The notes beneath the pieces are model-generated. The model was given only the letters and a program-made list of their open reading frames with translations. It was not told the DNA's origin and searched no databases. Shown here piece by piece: positions 34,296 to 45,506 of a DNA stretch of 64,000 bases. Source of the DNA: Cadophora sp. MPI-SDFR-AT-0126 (lineage: Eukaryota > Ascomycota > Leotiomycetes > Helotiales > Ploettnerulaceae); contig JAGMVK010000006.1 in assembly GCA_020747065.1 (NCBI GenBank), positions 1,054,001 through 1,118,000 on the forward strand, in the 5' to 3' direction. Within the stretch, counting starts at the first letter, position 1. Every line of letters starts with the position of its first letter. The translations under genes were made by a program, and so were the position numbers.

Positions 34296-37179
34296 TCATT
34301 GAAAGGTATCATAACCACCCATCGAGGCACCAGGACTTGGATCGGCCAACAGAGAGTTGACAGTGATTTTGCGATCTCCAGGCTGTGCAGGTGTAGATCC
34401 AGAGCCGAAGAAGTTGTTAGCATTCGAAACCTGCGGAAGCTGCATATATGTATTGTTGTGATACGACGTAGAGAAGTCCATCGACATGTGGGGGACACCA
34501 TGACTCATGTTCGAGGATTGGAATTGTGTTGTCCCATCCAGGAAGGAGTTCCCAAGTGGCGCGGACGAGAACATGGAAGGGTGCAGGCTAGGCACTGTGG
34601 TTCTACCATAGCCGTTGCTTGCGGCTCCAAAATTCGGGTAGAGGGGCCCAAACATGCCACCAGACGACATCATACTACTTGCCCGATCTGCCATGAAGGT
34701 TTGCATGTCGGTTTGATCGTATCGCTGGAGACCAAGTCCGGACAACTGATTTTGCTGGCTTTTATGAGGTTGGCTAGCTTCCCTACTGGATGAATTTGTG
34801 GAGGGTTGAGTATCTTGTGATATGTCACCTTGAATGGCTGCAAGATCCTCGTCGTTCTCAGCGCCGTCGCCTCTTTCAAGTCGGCGCTTCTCAGCACTGT
34901 CCTCCCATTCCTTCTCAATTTTCGGCTTCAAAGTTTGCCAACCTCTCTCGGTACCTGCATCTCGGAAAATACGGGTGGCAGCCTTGAAAGCTTTGGTCTC
35001 GGTAATGAAAGTAGCAGGAATATCCGGGATCTGTTCCGAGGCACGCTTTAGGAAGAGCTCTCTGCGACCCTCCCTGTTCTTGTTGTAGGGCTGGGCATCT
35101 TCCTGACGCTTCTTGCGAATAGCTCCTTCGATCTTCAGAACTCGCTGCATATGCTCGTCATTCTTCGCCTTTCTCTCATCCAAGAAATCCGACTGTTTTT
35201 GCGCTGCCTCTGCCTCTTTCTGCTGATGTTCGGTTCTCGCGCTAGCATTCTCTGCTGCAGATTTATTCGGGTCGTCCTTGAAAGGCGGTAGCTTGAAAGC
35301 CTGGTATTCCTCGATAACCTTGTCAACCTCACTCTTAATATAATACTTGTATATCCTTGGCGCAGTGCTAGGGCGTGCCTCCAAATTTTCGATATAGTCG
35401 TGGGCCTTCATGAACGAGTCATGCATACCGATAGGGATACATTCGAGGAGCTTGGTAAGAACCTGGCGTTGTGGGAAGTCGTGTTGGCGAGCCTTTAAGA
35501 TCCGGTCCTCACGCTCGATCTTGTTCTGCCAGCACTTCGTACACCATCTCTTTGCCCAAGACCAATGGGTTCTGGAAGCCTTCTTGTCGGTGCAACCTGG
35601 CTCAAGACATCCTTTCCCTCCCAGTAGATCAGTATACTGTCTCTCCGTGAGTCCCATCGATTTGGCAATTGGCATGTTGACGCCAAAATTTTCCATCCGT
35701 TGGTTGACAAAAAGCGAATCATATCCGTCGACCATCTCCTTGAACGCTCTGTTCCAAAGACGGACCTTCTTGAGAAAATGCGGTGGGGAGAACTCGAGAA
35801 TACGCATCCACAAGTCGTCCGACAGTTTTTGACATGCCTAGATCGACGTTAGAACCAAATTCAAATTCAACGTAAACAGAATGACTGACTGGTATAGGCT
35901 TCACTTCCTTCTCCTTTGGCACACGCTTCACTTTAGCGACAGGTTTATCGGACTTCTGTCGTTTCACCCGCGGTGCGCCATCAGCCTTTGGCTTCCTCTT
36001 CTTTCCATTTACTGGTTCCATGGCGGTGTTGTTGCTTTGCACCTTAAAAAGTGGATGGTCGAGACCAGGGTGAGGACTGATTAAAACAGGGGAATGAGCA
36101 GGGTGGGAGGTCGACATGTGTGAGGATGTCGAAGTAAAACCCTGAGAAGGCCTGTTGCTGATTGCTATTGTGCGTTCCACTGAAGATGTGTCCGGTTTGC
36201 TGCTGTTGTTGGGTGCCTTATTGACGGGCAGGAAATTCTTAATGTGGGGTGAATGATCATTGGGAATTCGATTTTGGACATTCGAAGCAGAAATATTGTA
36301 TGGCTGATTGCGGGCAGATGAGGTTGCTTGTACAGATATGAAGTATCCTCCATTTCCCACCTTTGTCTGCGAATTGTTTGAGCCCTGACTCGTCTGGAAT
36401 TGCGTAACAAAAGATGCGGTCTGATCGAGTCTCAGGGGCTCATGCTCTGGATTTGGTAGGTTCGACATGTTCGCGAGTCTGCTACTTGATTGTCGAGACA
36501 TGGGCTGCGGCGTGGTCGTGGAAGATCGGCCGGAAGGAGATTCAACATGGTATGGGGATTCTGTTCCATGAAATGGCGAACCCGATGGCCTGGACGTAGA
36601 TGGCACCTCCATACCGGACACATTCTGTACTGGGGGTAGTTGCGTACGTTTCAGTGAAGAGTGAGATGTAGTTTGTCTATTAGAAGTGTAGTAGTTGGCG
36701 GAGGAGTTAGCTGTCGATGTTTGTGCATTAAAGGGTGGCATGGCGAACGAGTGCGGGCGAGACTGGGAAGCGTGCGAAGAAGTAGCTGAGGAGCGATCAT
36801 TTCGAAATTCGCCGGAATAATTCGAATCCCATGGTGTGGACAGCCTACCACCTACCATGATGGCCCTATTGCCATGTAGACTAGTTGTTGCAGCGCCACA
36901 ACTCAGAGAGCCTGTTGCCGTATTGTCTGACTCGCTGAAGGCCAAGATTTCTTTCAGCAGACTCGCAACCTCAGGGCTCGAGTCGAAGAGTGTCGGAGAA
37001 ACCGAAGAGAAATTGTCGCGGGCGGTTTGTGGGCTTTGACTCTGTGAGGCCTGGATGAAGTGGCCTACGATGTATCGGGCTGTGCGCAGACCTGCGGGAT
37101 GCGAGAAGACCTTGCGAAGATCCAGGTGCGTACCGTCGTCGGGGGCCTGTTCAGGAAGAACTAAGCCATCGGAGGACAT
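34296..37179 (-). CDS. F-box-like, disordered nuclear-type protein
   Basis: Predicted 943-residue protein from two exons, 37179-35890 and 35837-34296, joined in phase 0 by a 52 bp intron (donor GTCAGT, branch TTCTAAC). The first 430 residues are Ser/Pro/Gln-rich and disordered, ending in a basic, nuclear-signal-like tract (NGKKRKPKADGAPRVKRQK). The second exon opens with an F-box-like helix set (ACQKLSDDLWMRILEFSPPHFLKKVRLWNRAF), then a Cys-rich patch (CLEPGCTDKK, then WSWAKRWCTKCW) that could bind zinc as a C-X4-C ... C-X2-C pair, then long charged helices (EHQQKEAEAAQKQ) and another disordered Ser/Asn/Gly tail. An F-box would link it to SCF ubiquitin ligases, but the match is weak and the target unknown. 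An in-frame ATG at 37254 would add 25 residues; the one at 37179 is preferred because MSSDGLVLPEQ starts the hydrophilic domain. Confidence 0.8.
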
Positions 37180-37528
37180 AATTGTCAGAGAGGTATAGAG
37201 TGAGTGTGGTTTGTAGAAGTTGTGGTGGTCGTGGTGCGAAGACGCCCCGCCCAAGGACGGACTTGACGTACGGTCGTCCCTCTTCTCATGTAATGTTTTT
37301 CGGATCGTAACCCTTTACCCGCCTAGAATAAATGATGGTGAGGGCAGTGTGCGTGAGGAGTCCGTTGATTGGGTACTATGCGGCGCTGTGCGTGGTCGTG
37401 GTTCTGTCGTGAGTGTTGGGCGTAGCGTGGGTTTTTGTAAGAGCGTGGTGGGTTGTTGCGAAAAAGGCAGGTATTTGAGGGTGAGTGAGGATGAAGATGA
37501 GGAGACGAGAAGAAGTGGCTCGTGAAGC

Positions 37529-37546
37529 GGTGGTGGTGGTGGTGGT
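37529..37546 (+). repeat. (GGT)6 microsatellite
   Basis: Six GGT units in the region upstream of the F-box-like gene. Confidence 0.9.
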
Positions 37547-37655
37547 GCTGTGCTCTGTTGGCCTGGCCTGGCTCGAGCCTGGTCTAGTCTGTGCTGGAAA
37601 CAGACGAGACCGACGAGCATCAAAATTCGAGCTGACGGTCCTTGACTCGACCGCC

Positions 37656-37679
37656 GACTGACTGACTGACTGACTGACT
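37656..37679 (+). repeat. (GACT)6 microsatellite
   Basis: Six perfect GACT units, a likely length-variable marker. Confidence 0.9.
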
Positions 37680-37725
37680 TGCCTGACTTGGCGGTAAAGT
37701 ATCGAATGACCTTACCACCACCTTC

Positions 37726-37745
37726 CTTTCCTTTCCTTTCCTTTC
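37726..37745 (+). repeat. (CTTTC)4 microsatellite
   Basis: Four perfect CTTTC units flanked by degenerate CCTT copies. Confidence 0.85.
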
Positions 37746-39527
37746 CTTACCTTACCCTGAGCGGGATGGAAAGACAAGGCAAGACGAACAAGACGAGCGA
37801 GCCCTTGCTACAGAAGAGAAGTCTATACGCAGTCCAGGCCATCATCAGCCATCGGCCTAACATTTATTTGAGTTGGACTGATCGTAACTAAAAACAGATG
37901 CGACCAATCCCTGCGCATTTCTCTCATAATATTGAGGGGACGTGCACACCTCCCTCCTTTCGATCACTTCGAGTAATTTCCAACGTCCTCTCACTCACTG
38001 TTAAAGATGACCTCTCATCCTGCCTCACTGACCATGAAGGGCCTCAATATCAACATTTCCATTTACAACTCACTCAGAGATCGTGCAGCATCTCTTGATT
38101 CCTCGGGATCATCGGCCCACCAAGGTGACAACTGCTCACTAATCCCGGATCTAGTCTAAGCCGTTTGCAAGTAACTTGCGGAAAATTAGTGGTGGCCAAC
38201 GGCACGGGTATGACAGAGTATCTACGTACTTGCTTAGGACGCATGCCTGATACAGTTCTCAATAGAGCTGAATCCTCAAGGGACAGTGCTTCGTGATACT
38301 TGCAGCTTATAGTTTTCTTCCCGCACTTGCATCAAAACCAGCCCAATATAATAACCGGAAGGGGACCTCCGCTCTAATTTGAGGGCTGGATACAGTGCGA
38401 TACCATGGCTCGACGACAACAGAGGTTGGAATACATATTCAAAGGATGATATAACTATCAACAGCAAAATAACAGGCTGGGACAGAGAAGATTGAACTCG
38501 ACTCAAACCCCAAACCTTCAACCACTTACCCTCACATCCAGAGTAGATCACGTGATCATATTTCCTGATATCTGGATATTAGGAAGCACAGGTGCTCCAG
38601 GATCAATATACAGGCAGGAATTTGCATGTAATTATCTGTATCGGATGACCATGCCCAAGGGCCATTTCAACTTTCCAACTTCCAAGTTCGTCTTGGTCAT
38701 CACTGACTGTCGGACGGCATGTGACCAACTCACAAGCACCACGTCTCAGACTATTAGCCAAGCTCATATTTCTGTGTCTCGTACTTTTGCTTTGACTTTA
38801 TAAGTTCCACAACATGATGCCGCATCACAAAGAGGCCGCAAAAGTTCGGTCCTTTAACTCTCTTCACTTTGCCGCTCAGTTGTCTTTCCCGATGCTTTTC
38901 GGCGTCTGGCGGCAAGTCATCCGGCACAGCGGCCGCATCTCGAAATCTCAACGCCGAGAGTGGCTTGCCAACCCCGCAGTTCGAAATCGAGGTTCATCCA
39001 ATAACAACATCTCTTCACTATGATCAACCCCTCTGTTTCCCACTTCCAGTTTAGTTCTCATCTTCCTTGTCAAATGCTTACTGCAGCCTTCCGTCTTCGC
39101 TTTGCCCTTTGCGGGGAAAGCCTCGCGCTCATGGCTTTTCTACAAGATTTTTTAACCCCTGGTCAAGCTGCTTGTGCGTATCTCCGTACAGCTTAAACCT
39201 CATCCAGCACGTATGTGGACCAGGAATGGGCTCGAGGGGCACATACAGCCGATGACGGCGTGGAGATCGTCAAATTTTATGACTGTTTGGTCGACCTGTG
39301 AGAGCTGACGGAGGTCTGATTACGGATGTGCAGTACTTTGCTGGTGGTATTTCATTCGTCTCGCTCCCATCTTCCATATTCTTCCTTTTTCAAAATTTAC
39401 TTTGACTTTCGCTTCGTCTGTTGTCAGCTTGGATGTAACGTTGAGCTGCTAGCCACTCTTCAACTACATATAGAGGAAGAGGACAGGCGGTGAGTGTGCC
39501 ATCAATCTCGGCATTTGGCGATTCAAG

Positions 39528-41351
39528 ATGTTTGGATTCCGAGACAAAAGTGAGTGACTCCAAATCCCCATTTTGCGCCTGGCAAGATATCTTCAACCAC
39601 GATACTCGTTCTAACGTTACACAGAAAGCCAGGAGGTCACTCCCAATGGCTCAACAGTCGACGCAGAAACCGGCTTCAAGAGCGAAACGAACAATTTCTA
39701 TGATCCCAATATCCCCGCTGGCGCAGCCGAACGCGATGATTTAAACATCGTCTGCCCCTCACACACCACCGAGAGGGCTCTCATGCGCAAGATCGACTTT
39801 CGCGTGATTCCCTTCCTCTGTGTCCTATACCTTCTCGCCTTCCTCGATCGAGTCAACATCGCCAATGCGAAGTCCTTCGGCCTGCAACAAGACCTCGACC
39901 TCAAACAACTTGAGTACAACACCGCGCTCACGATCTTCTTCGTTCCGTATATCGTATTCGAAATCCCGTCTAATGTTCTGCTTAAGAAGTTGAGTCCGAG
40001 GGTCTGGCTGAGCGGTTGTATGTTCATGTTCGGCCTTGCGGCTATTTGTCAAGGTCTCGTGCAGAATTACAGCGGATTGCTTGCTTGTCGGTTCTTCTTG
40101 GGTGTATTTGAGGCGGGCATGTTTCCTGGATGCTTTTACCTGATCGGAATGTGGTATAAACGAAGCGAGGCACAGCGACGATATTCGTTCTTCTTCAGTA
40201 GTACAACACTTGCTGGCGCATTTGGTGGCCTCCTAGCCTCGGCGATTGGAAAGATGGACCATCTTAGAGGCTATAGGGGATGGAGATGGATTTTCAGTGA
40301 GTTTCCACTTCCTACAACCAAAAACCTTTATGTATTTTCCAAAACTCGAGGACTTATGATACCTCGGGTATCGGCTTTCGTAAATTGTCCGAACCAATAA
40401 GCTGACCTCGTTCCTCCATTCTAGTCCTCGAAGGTGTTCTTACATGCGTCGTCGCCCTAGCCTTCTTCTTCTGCATTCCATCCTTCCCCGAAGACGCCAA
40501 ATGGTTATCCGCGTCAGAACGCACTTACGTCAAAGCCCGTCTACAGGCGGACCAAGGCCGCTCGGCAGCGGAACGCAAAATAACTATTCGGGACATCGGC
40601 CGCGTCTTCAAGGACTTCAAAGTGATCCTCGGTGGCTTCATGTACTTCGGGATGATCGTCCCCGCATACGGATACGCGTTTTTCGCACCTGGCATTATAT
40701 CCACCTACGGATATTCACCCATTCAGACACAATTGCACAGCGTACCTCCCTGGGCATGCGCTTTTGCTTTTGCCATGATTATAGCGTTCTGCTCGGATTT
40801 CACCCGACATCGTTTTGCATTCACGCTCATCCCCATCTCCGTCGCCATCACAGGCTTCAGCATCCTAATCTCCGTCCACGATAACACCGACGTCAAATAC
40901 GCCGGACTATTCCTCGTGGCCATGGGTGCGTACTCCGCTATGCCCGTTATCGTGTGCTGGTTCAATATGAACCTTGGCGGCCACCACCGCCGTGCTGTTG
41001 GTACGGCGTGGCAGGTTGGCTTCGGCAATATTGGTGGGATTATTGCGACGTATGCTTTCTTGCCAGATGATGCACCGAGGTATACGAAGGGATATAGTAT
41101 TTGTCTTGCCTTTCTGTGTTTGAGTGCGCTGAGTTGCTGTCTTTATGCGGCGGCGGTATGGACGCAGAATAGACAGAGGGACAAGGCGCCGACGGATCTG
41201 AATTTGACGGAGTATGAGAAGACGGAGCTGGGTGTAAGTTCCCCTTTTCTTTTTCGCTTGAAAGCGAAAGTTTTATTACGTGACGGGAAGATGTGTATAC
41301 TGACATGTGTAATTATAGGATATGAGCCCAGACTACCGTTACTTACTGTAA
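39528..41351 (+). CDS. MFS transporter, Dal5/allantoate permease family
   Basis: Predicted 511-residue plasma-membrane transporter of the anion:cation symporter family (Dal5, Tna1 type), which imports small organic anions with protons. Exons 39528-39549, 39625-40296, 40425-41233 and 41319-41351. The tiny first exon (MFGFRDK) and tiny last exon (DMSPDYRYLL) are supported because the last restores the family ending LGD..PD.RY, and the frame closes exactly. Typical landmarks: MRKIDFRVIPFLCVLYLLAFLDRVNIANAK in TM1, FEIPSNVLLKK, RFFLGVFEAGMFPGC in TM4, and a central loop before GGFMYFGMI. About 12 membrane segments can be traced. The substrate cannot be read from the sequence. The next gene downstream on the same strand is a CYP504-like P450, so an aromatic acid is a fair guess. 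Confidence 0.92.
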
Positions 41352-42453
41352 TTGGAAATGAACATGGTTTGGTGGAGATCAAGGACGTTAAAAGAGAGGA
41401 GAAGACCAGACAGATAGATCTCCAAGTCGGTAGCATATTGAACTAGCAACACCCGTATGCATGTTTGTATCTACCATCATCCTCGTCTAGAACAATTCTC
41501 CATTTCTCCACAGTACAAGTAACCCGTTCCGAACTCTCATTCTCTCTCTCGTCTGGAAAGGGGATACTCGTTTTCACGTAACTCGTAAAATGGATTTTCA
41601 CCGATATATCCGCACTCTAGGCACCACTAGCTAAGTGGTACAACAGATATAAAGCCATCCTCGTCAAGTGCTGCAATAAGCATGCAATAACGCCATCCAG
41701 TACGGCAACAAATGCGATGTGCCGAAAAAGAAAATGCCAAGAAAATCCTCAGCTGCAGTCAGAAATGCATCAAAAAAATTTGCCCATCACATCTGCCATA
41801 TTGCGACGTGCAACAAAAAGGCGCAGACCCCTTGTTGGAAAATGTGACAGAAGAGTGTATGACGTGGGGGAAAGTTGATAGAATATCCCACGTCCACGTC
41901 GCACAGACCACCAACCAGAACTCCATAGACAAAAACTCACACACGTGAATGCCACATGATTTGCGCTTATGTAATAGCAAAAACAAAACAACCTAGATAA
42001 CGCTCGGCGGCCGGCAACGACGTCTTTCCCATTCCCGGCCCGGAGCAACCATCAGGATAGACTTGCCTATCTGGATAGAGGGGTCATTCCAATGCTGAGA
42101 ATCAGGAGCTGGTGATTGGTGCGTTCCTTCGTCCTGTTTAGTGCGGGGTCTGGGTTCGAACCGTGAGTATGAGGTGAGAGAGAAACTCGCGCGAGTGCGA
42201 TGAGGCTTGTGAAGAGTGGGAAGTGGGATAGTATTCAAGAGTGGAAGGTATACATATTCTTTACAAATTCGGGTGAGGATCTACTTCCTGAGTCCTTGTG
42301 TGCTGTTTGTGCTTCTTTACAATCTTCTTGCATTTTCTTTGAGTGTCGTTCTGTGAAGTCCAGTCGATATCAGTCAGTGTCGAAGGAATCTTTGTGCTCT
42401 GAACTTTGAATACTCTTTCTCGCGACGATAAGACCAATTTGTTGAGAATCACG
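41352..42453. other. Intergenic, transporter to P450
   Basis: About 1.1 kb holding the transporter 3' flank and the P450 promoter. No gene supported; overlapping frames at 41712-42238 lack features. Confidence 0.4.
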
Positions 42454-44251
42454 ATGCCGACTCTAGCTATGCTTGGCGAGGACAATTTCCTGCCTGGTAT
42501 CAGCAACCAGTTTGCTTTTACGGGCCTTGCTGTTGTGCTTGTCATATATGTCATATACTATGTAAGCGGTCCCTGCCCTCCCCTTATCTACTGGATGAAG
42601 TCTTTCTAAACCCTCAAGTTCTCCACCGCAACAGATATCCCCTATATCAAAGGCATTCCCGAAATCCCCGGCGCCATCCCCATCGCAGGCCATCTCCTCA
42701 AACTCGGCGAAGACCATGCCACAGTCTGCGAATCCTGGTGGCGCAAATACCGGACCAGCGTGTATCAAATCCGTCTAGGCAATACCCGCGCCGTAGTATT
42801 CAACTCTTTCGAAGATGCGAAGCGCATGCTCATCGGCCATCAATCCGCCTGTATCGATCGTCCGACTTTGTACACTTTTCATGGTATTATCAGCAGCACG
42901 CAAGGCTTCACGATCGGAAGCAGTCCCTGGGATGAGAGCTGTAAGAACAAGCGGAAGGCTGCTGGCCAGGCGTTGGGCCGTGCGAAGGTTAAGGAGTACT
43001 ACGATATGTTCGATTTGGAATCGTACTGTATCGTGCGGGACTTGGCTAGAGACTCGAAGAATGGAAGTGTTGAGATCTCGGTTCGGCCGTATATCCAGAG
43101 ATATGCTTTGAACACCACTCTTACATTGTGCTACGGTATCCGTATGGACAATGTCTATGACAGCATGCTGAGAGAGATCTTGTATGTTGGCTCGGCTATC
43201 TCTCTCCTGAGAAGTGCAAGCGAGAATTACCAGGATTACATTCCAATTCTCAGATATTGGCCCAATAACGAAAAGAACAGACGAAGCAAGGAGTTGCGGG
43301 ATCGCAGAGACAAGTACTTGAACGCTCTGCTTGATCAGGTCCGAGAGATGATTCGCAAGGGGACCGACAAGCCTTGCATTTCCGCCGCCATTCTGAAGGA
43401 CGAAGAAACCAAGTTGTCAGGCGTGGAAGTCAGCAGTATCTGTCTCTCGCTCGTATCAGGTGGATTTGAGACCATTCCCGGCACCCTCACGTCTTGTATT
43501 GGCTCACTGTCAACACCTGAAGGACAGATCTTCCAAGAGAAGGCATACGCAGATATCAAGCGCCACTACCCCGACATCAGAGATGCCTGGAGGAACAGTT
43601 TCCAAGAAGAAAAGAGTCCATATCTTAAAGCTATTATTACTGAAGCAGCGAGATTCTATACTGTTTCGGCTATGTCTCTGCCCAGGAAGACCGTCACGGA
43701 TGTGATGTGGGATGGAGCGAAGATTCCTGCAAAGACTATGATCTTGATTAACGCACAGGCCGCAAATCATGGTAAGATACTCCATGCCTTAAGCAGAAGA
43801 GAACAAACACTGACTTCTACCCACAGATGTCGACCATTTCGGTCCAGACGCTGCAACATTCAACCCAGAGCGCTGGCTCACCTCCGACGGCACCCTCGAC
43901 GCCGCCGCCGAAAAAGCCAGCACCGGCCTCCAGCACCTCTCCTTCGGCGCTGGATCTCGCGCCTGCAGCGGGCAAATCATTGCCGTCCGTCTTCTCTACA
44001 CGGCACTCATGCGCATCATCTGCAGTTACCGCATCGTAGCTAGCGAGAGCGAGCCCCCGAATACCGACTACGTAGACTACAACCAATTCAAGAGCGCGCT
44101 CGTAGCGATACCTCGAGACTTCAAGGTCCGTCTGATTCCTAGAGATGGCATGGAGGGTGCGAGTGAGGAAGGTACTTTGGATGCTTGTCTTGAGGAGGCG
44201 AGGTCGAGGACGGCGGATTATTACAAGGAGGAGGAGGGTGTGAAGATCTAG
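42454..44251 (+). CDS. Cytochrome P450, CYP504-like
   Basis: Predicted 561-residue microsomal P450 from exons 42454-42561, 42619-43771 and 43827-44251 (introns 57 and 55 bp). An N-terminal membrane anchor (FTGLAVVLVIYVIYY) is followed by the proline-rich hinge IPEIPGAIPIAGHL. P450 signatures: I-helix GGFETIPGTL, EAAR of the ExxR motif, PERW, and the heme loop FGAGSRACSG with the ligand at Cys467. The blocks GNTRAVV.NSFEDAKRML, DRPTLYTFHGIISSTQGFTIGSSPWDES and ALNTTLTLCYGIRMDNVYD are, from memory, typical of CYP504, the fungal phenylacetate/hydroxyphenylacetate hydroxylases that feed the homogentisate pathway; it seems closer to the 3-hydroxyphenylacetate (phacB) type than to phacA. The Dal5-type transporter 1.1 kb upstream on the same strand could import the substrate. 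An alternative start is the ATG at 42469. Confidence 0.9.
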
Positions 44252-45506
44252 GCTGTCTGTCCCAAAAAATGGCGTGAGAAGTAAGGCTGGCTGATATGCC
44301 GGGTTTGAACTGGAATTCTTGTAGACAGTTGATTGGTTGGTTCTGCAATCTCCGCAGCCTTGCATGGCGCGGACATCGAAATGTTGGTAAATCGCCCCCA
44401 AACACCATTCTCAGCAGCCAAGGTCGCTGTATAACCCTAGCAAGCATAGATATTCTTTCTCAATATGTCGCCATTCCCCCTCACCATTTCCTTCTCTTTT
44501 CCGGGAGTTACATCTTGCGTTTGCTTCCATCATGTTATGATTCGAGCTGTTCCGACCCCAAGCGGCGCAGCTCAGCTAAGCTGGCCCTCTCGACTGATAC
44601 GATATACGACGACAAAGCACACACACATACATTAGCGCCGCGCTATATACGCTAAGTTCTCAGACGTGCAACAAAACGTCGATGTTAGGCATCAGGGATC
44701 TTAGGATGCTCGAGCGTTGATTAGTTCTCGACCGCTGGATTCAATATGTTGATTTTGACAAGTGTTGTTGATGCCGCTCATCGCTTGTTGGCCGCCCGCT
44801 TGAGATTTTGTTCATGGTCCAGCAGCAGCCCGCCCCCACTTTTTGCGTTATAGCGGAGTGAGAACTTTATTTGGTTTAGCTGGTGGATGTGTACTTGGTA
44901 TGGGAGCGACAGAGGGCTTAATAATTCATAGCTGTGTGGTTCGAAAAGCACAGTGCTTTGGTATAAAGTATATGAAGAAATGGTCGAGATGAGGCAAGTC
45001 GAGCCTGAGCCTGCCTCTTCCCATCTACAGCCTGATCACAACAACAAAGAGAAATCCAAATTCCAAATTTAGATACCACGCTTCCGTCATCCCCTCATCA
45101 CATCCCAAGCAAAGACTTCACAATTCCTTTCTTTCAGCGTCTGTTTCCAAGACGCGATAGCTCGAGTCCAAGGACAAAGAGAGCTACAAAGACATGTCCA
45201 GATTTGACCTCGGTAATAGGGCTATGTATAAAGAGATACATGGTGGAAATGCCATCCAGGTGTGGATGCAAAGCCATGAGATAGTCATAAAGATATGGTG
45301 CCTCTACGTGGAGGCTCCGCGAGCGGATGGATCTTTCTTCGCTGTAATGACTGGAGCAAACACAGTATTTCTCATATACACGCATTAAACGAATCACACA
45401 TATTCATAATGGCATAACATGAATACTTTTATCTTAAGAAACAAACTTGTACAACATTCATACATACATACATACACACCCTCCAGATATTTCAAAACCC
45501 CCCCCC
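44252..45506. other. Intergenic spacer
   Basis: About 1.25 kb without a supported gene. It ends with a short CATA repeat (four units, 45459-45474) and a C-run just before the next start codon, probably in that gene's 5' UTR. Confidence 0.4.

Larger units (their letters stand above)
37180..39527. other. Long intergenic region with microsatellites
   Basis: About 2.3 kb with no supported gene between divergent transcription units. It contains three short simple repeats (listed separately) in the probable 5' leader of the F-box-like gene. Frames at 38276-39054 lack features. Confidence 0.45.

Noticed and set aside
42090..42175. B-box-like GGTTCGAACC suggesting a tRNA
   Set aside because: No matching A box, acceptor stem or anticodon arm could be folded at the right distance.
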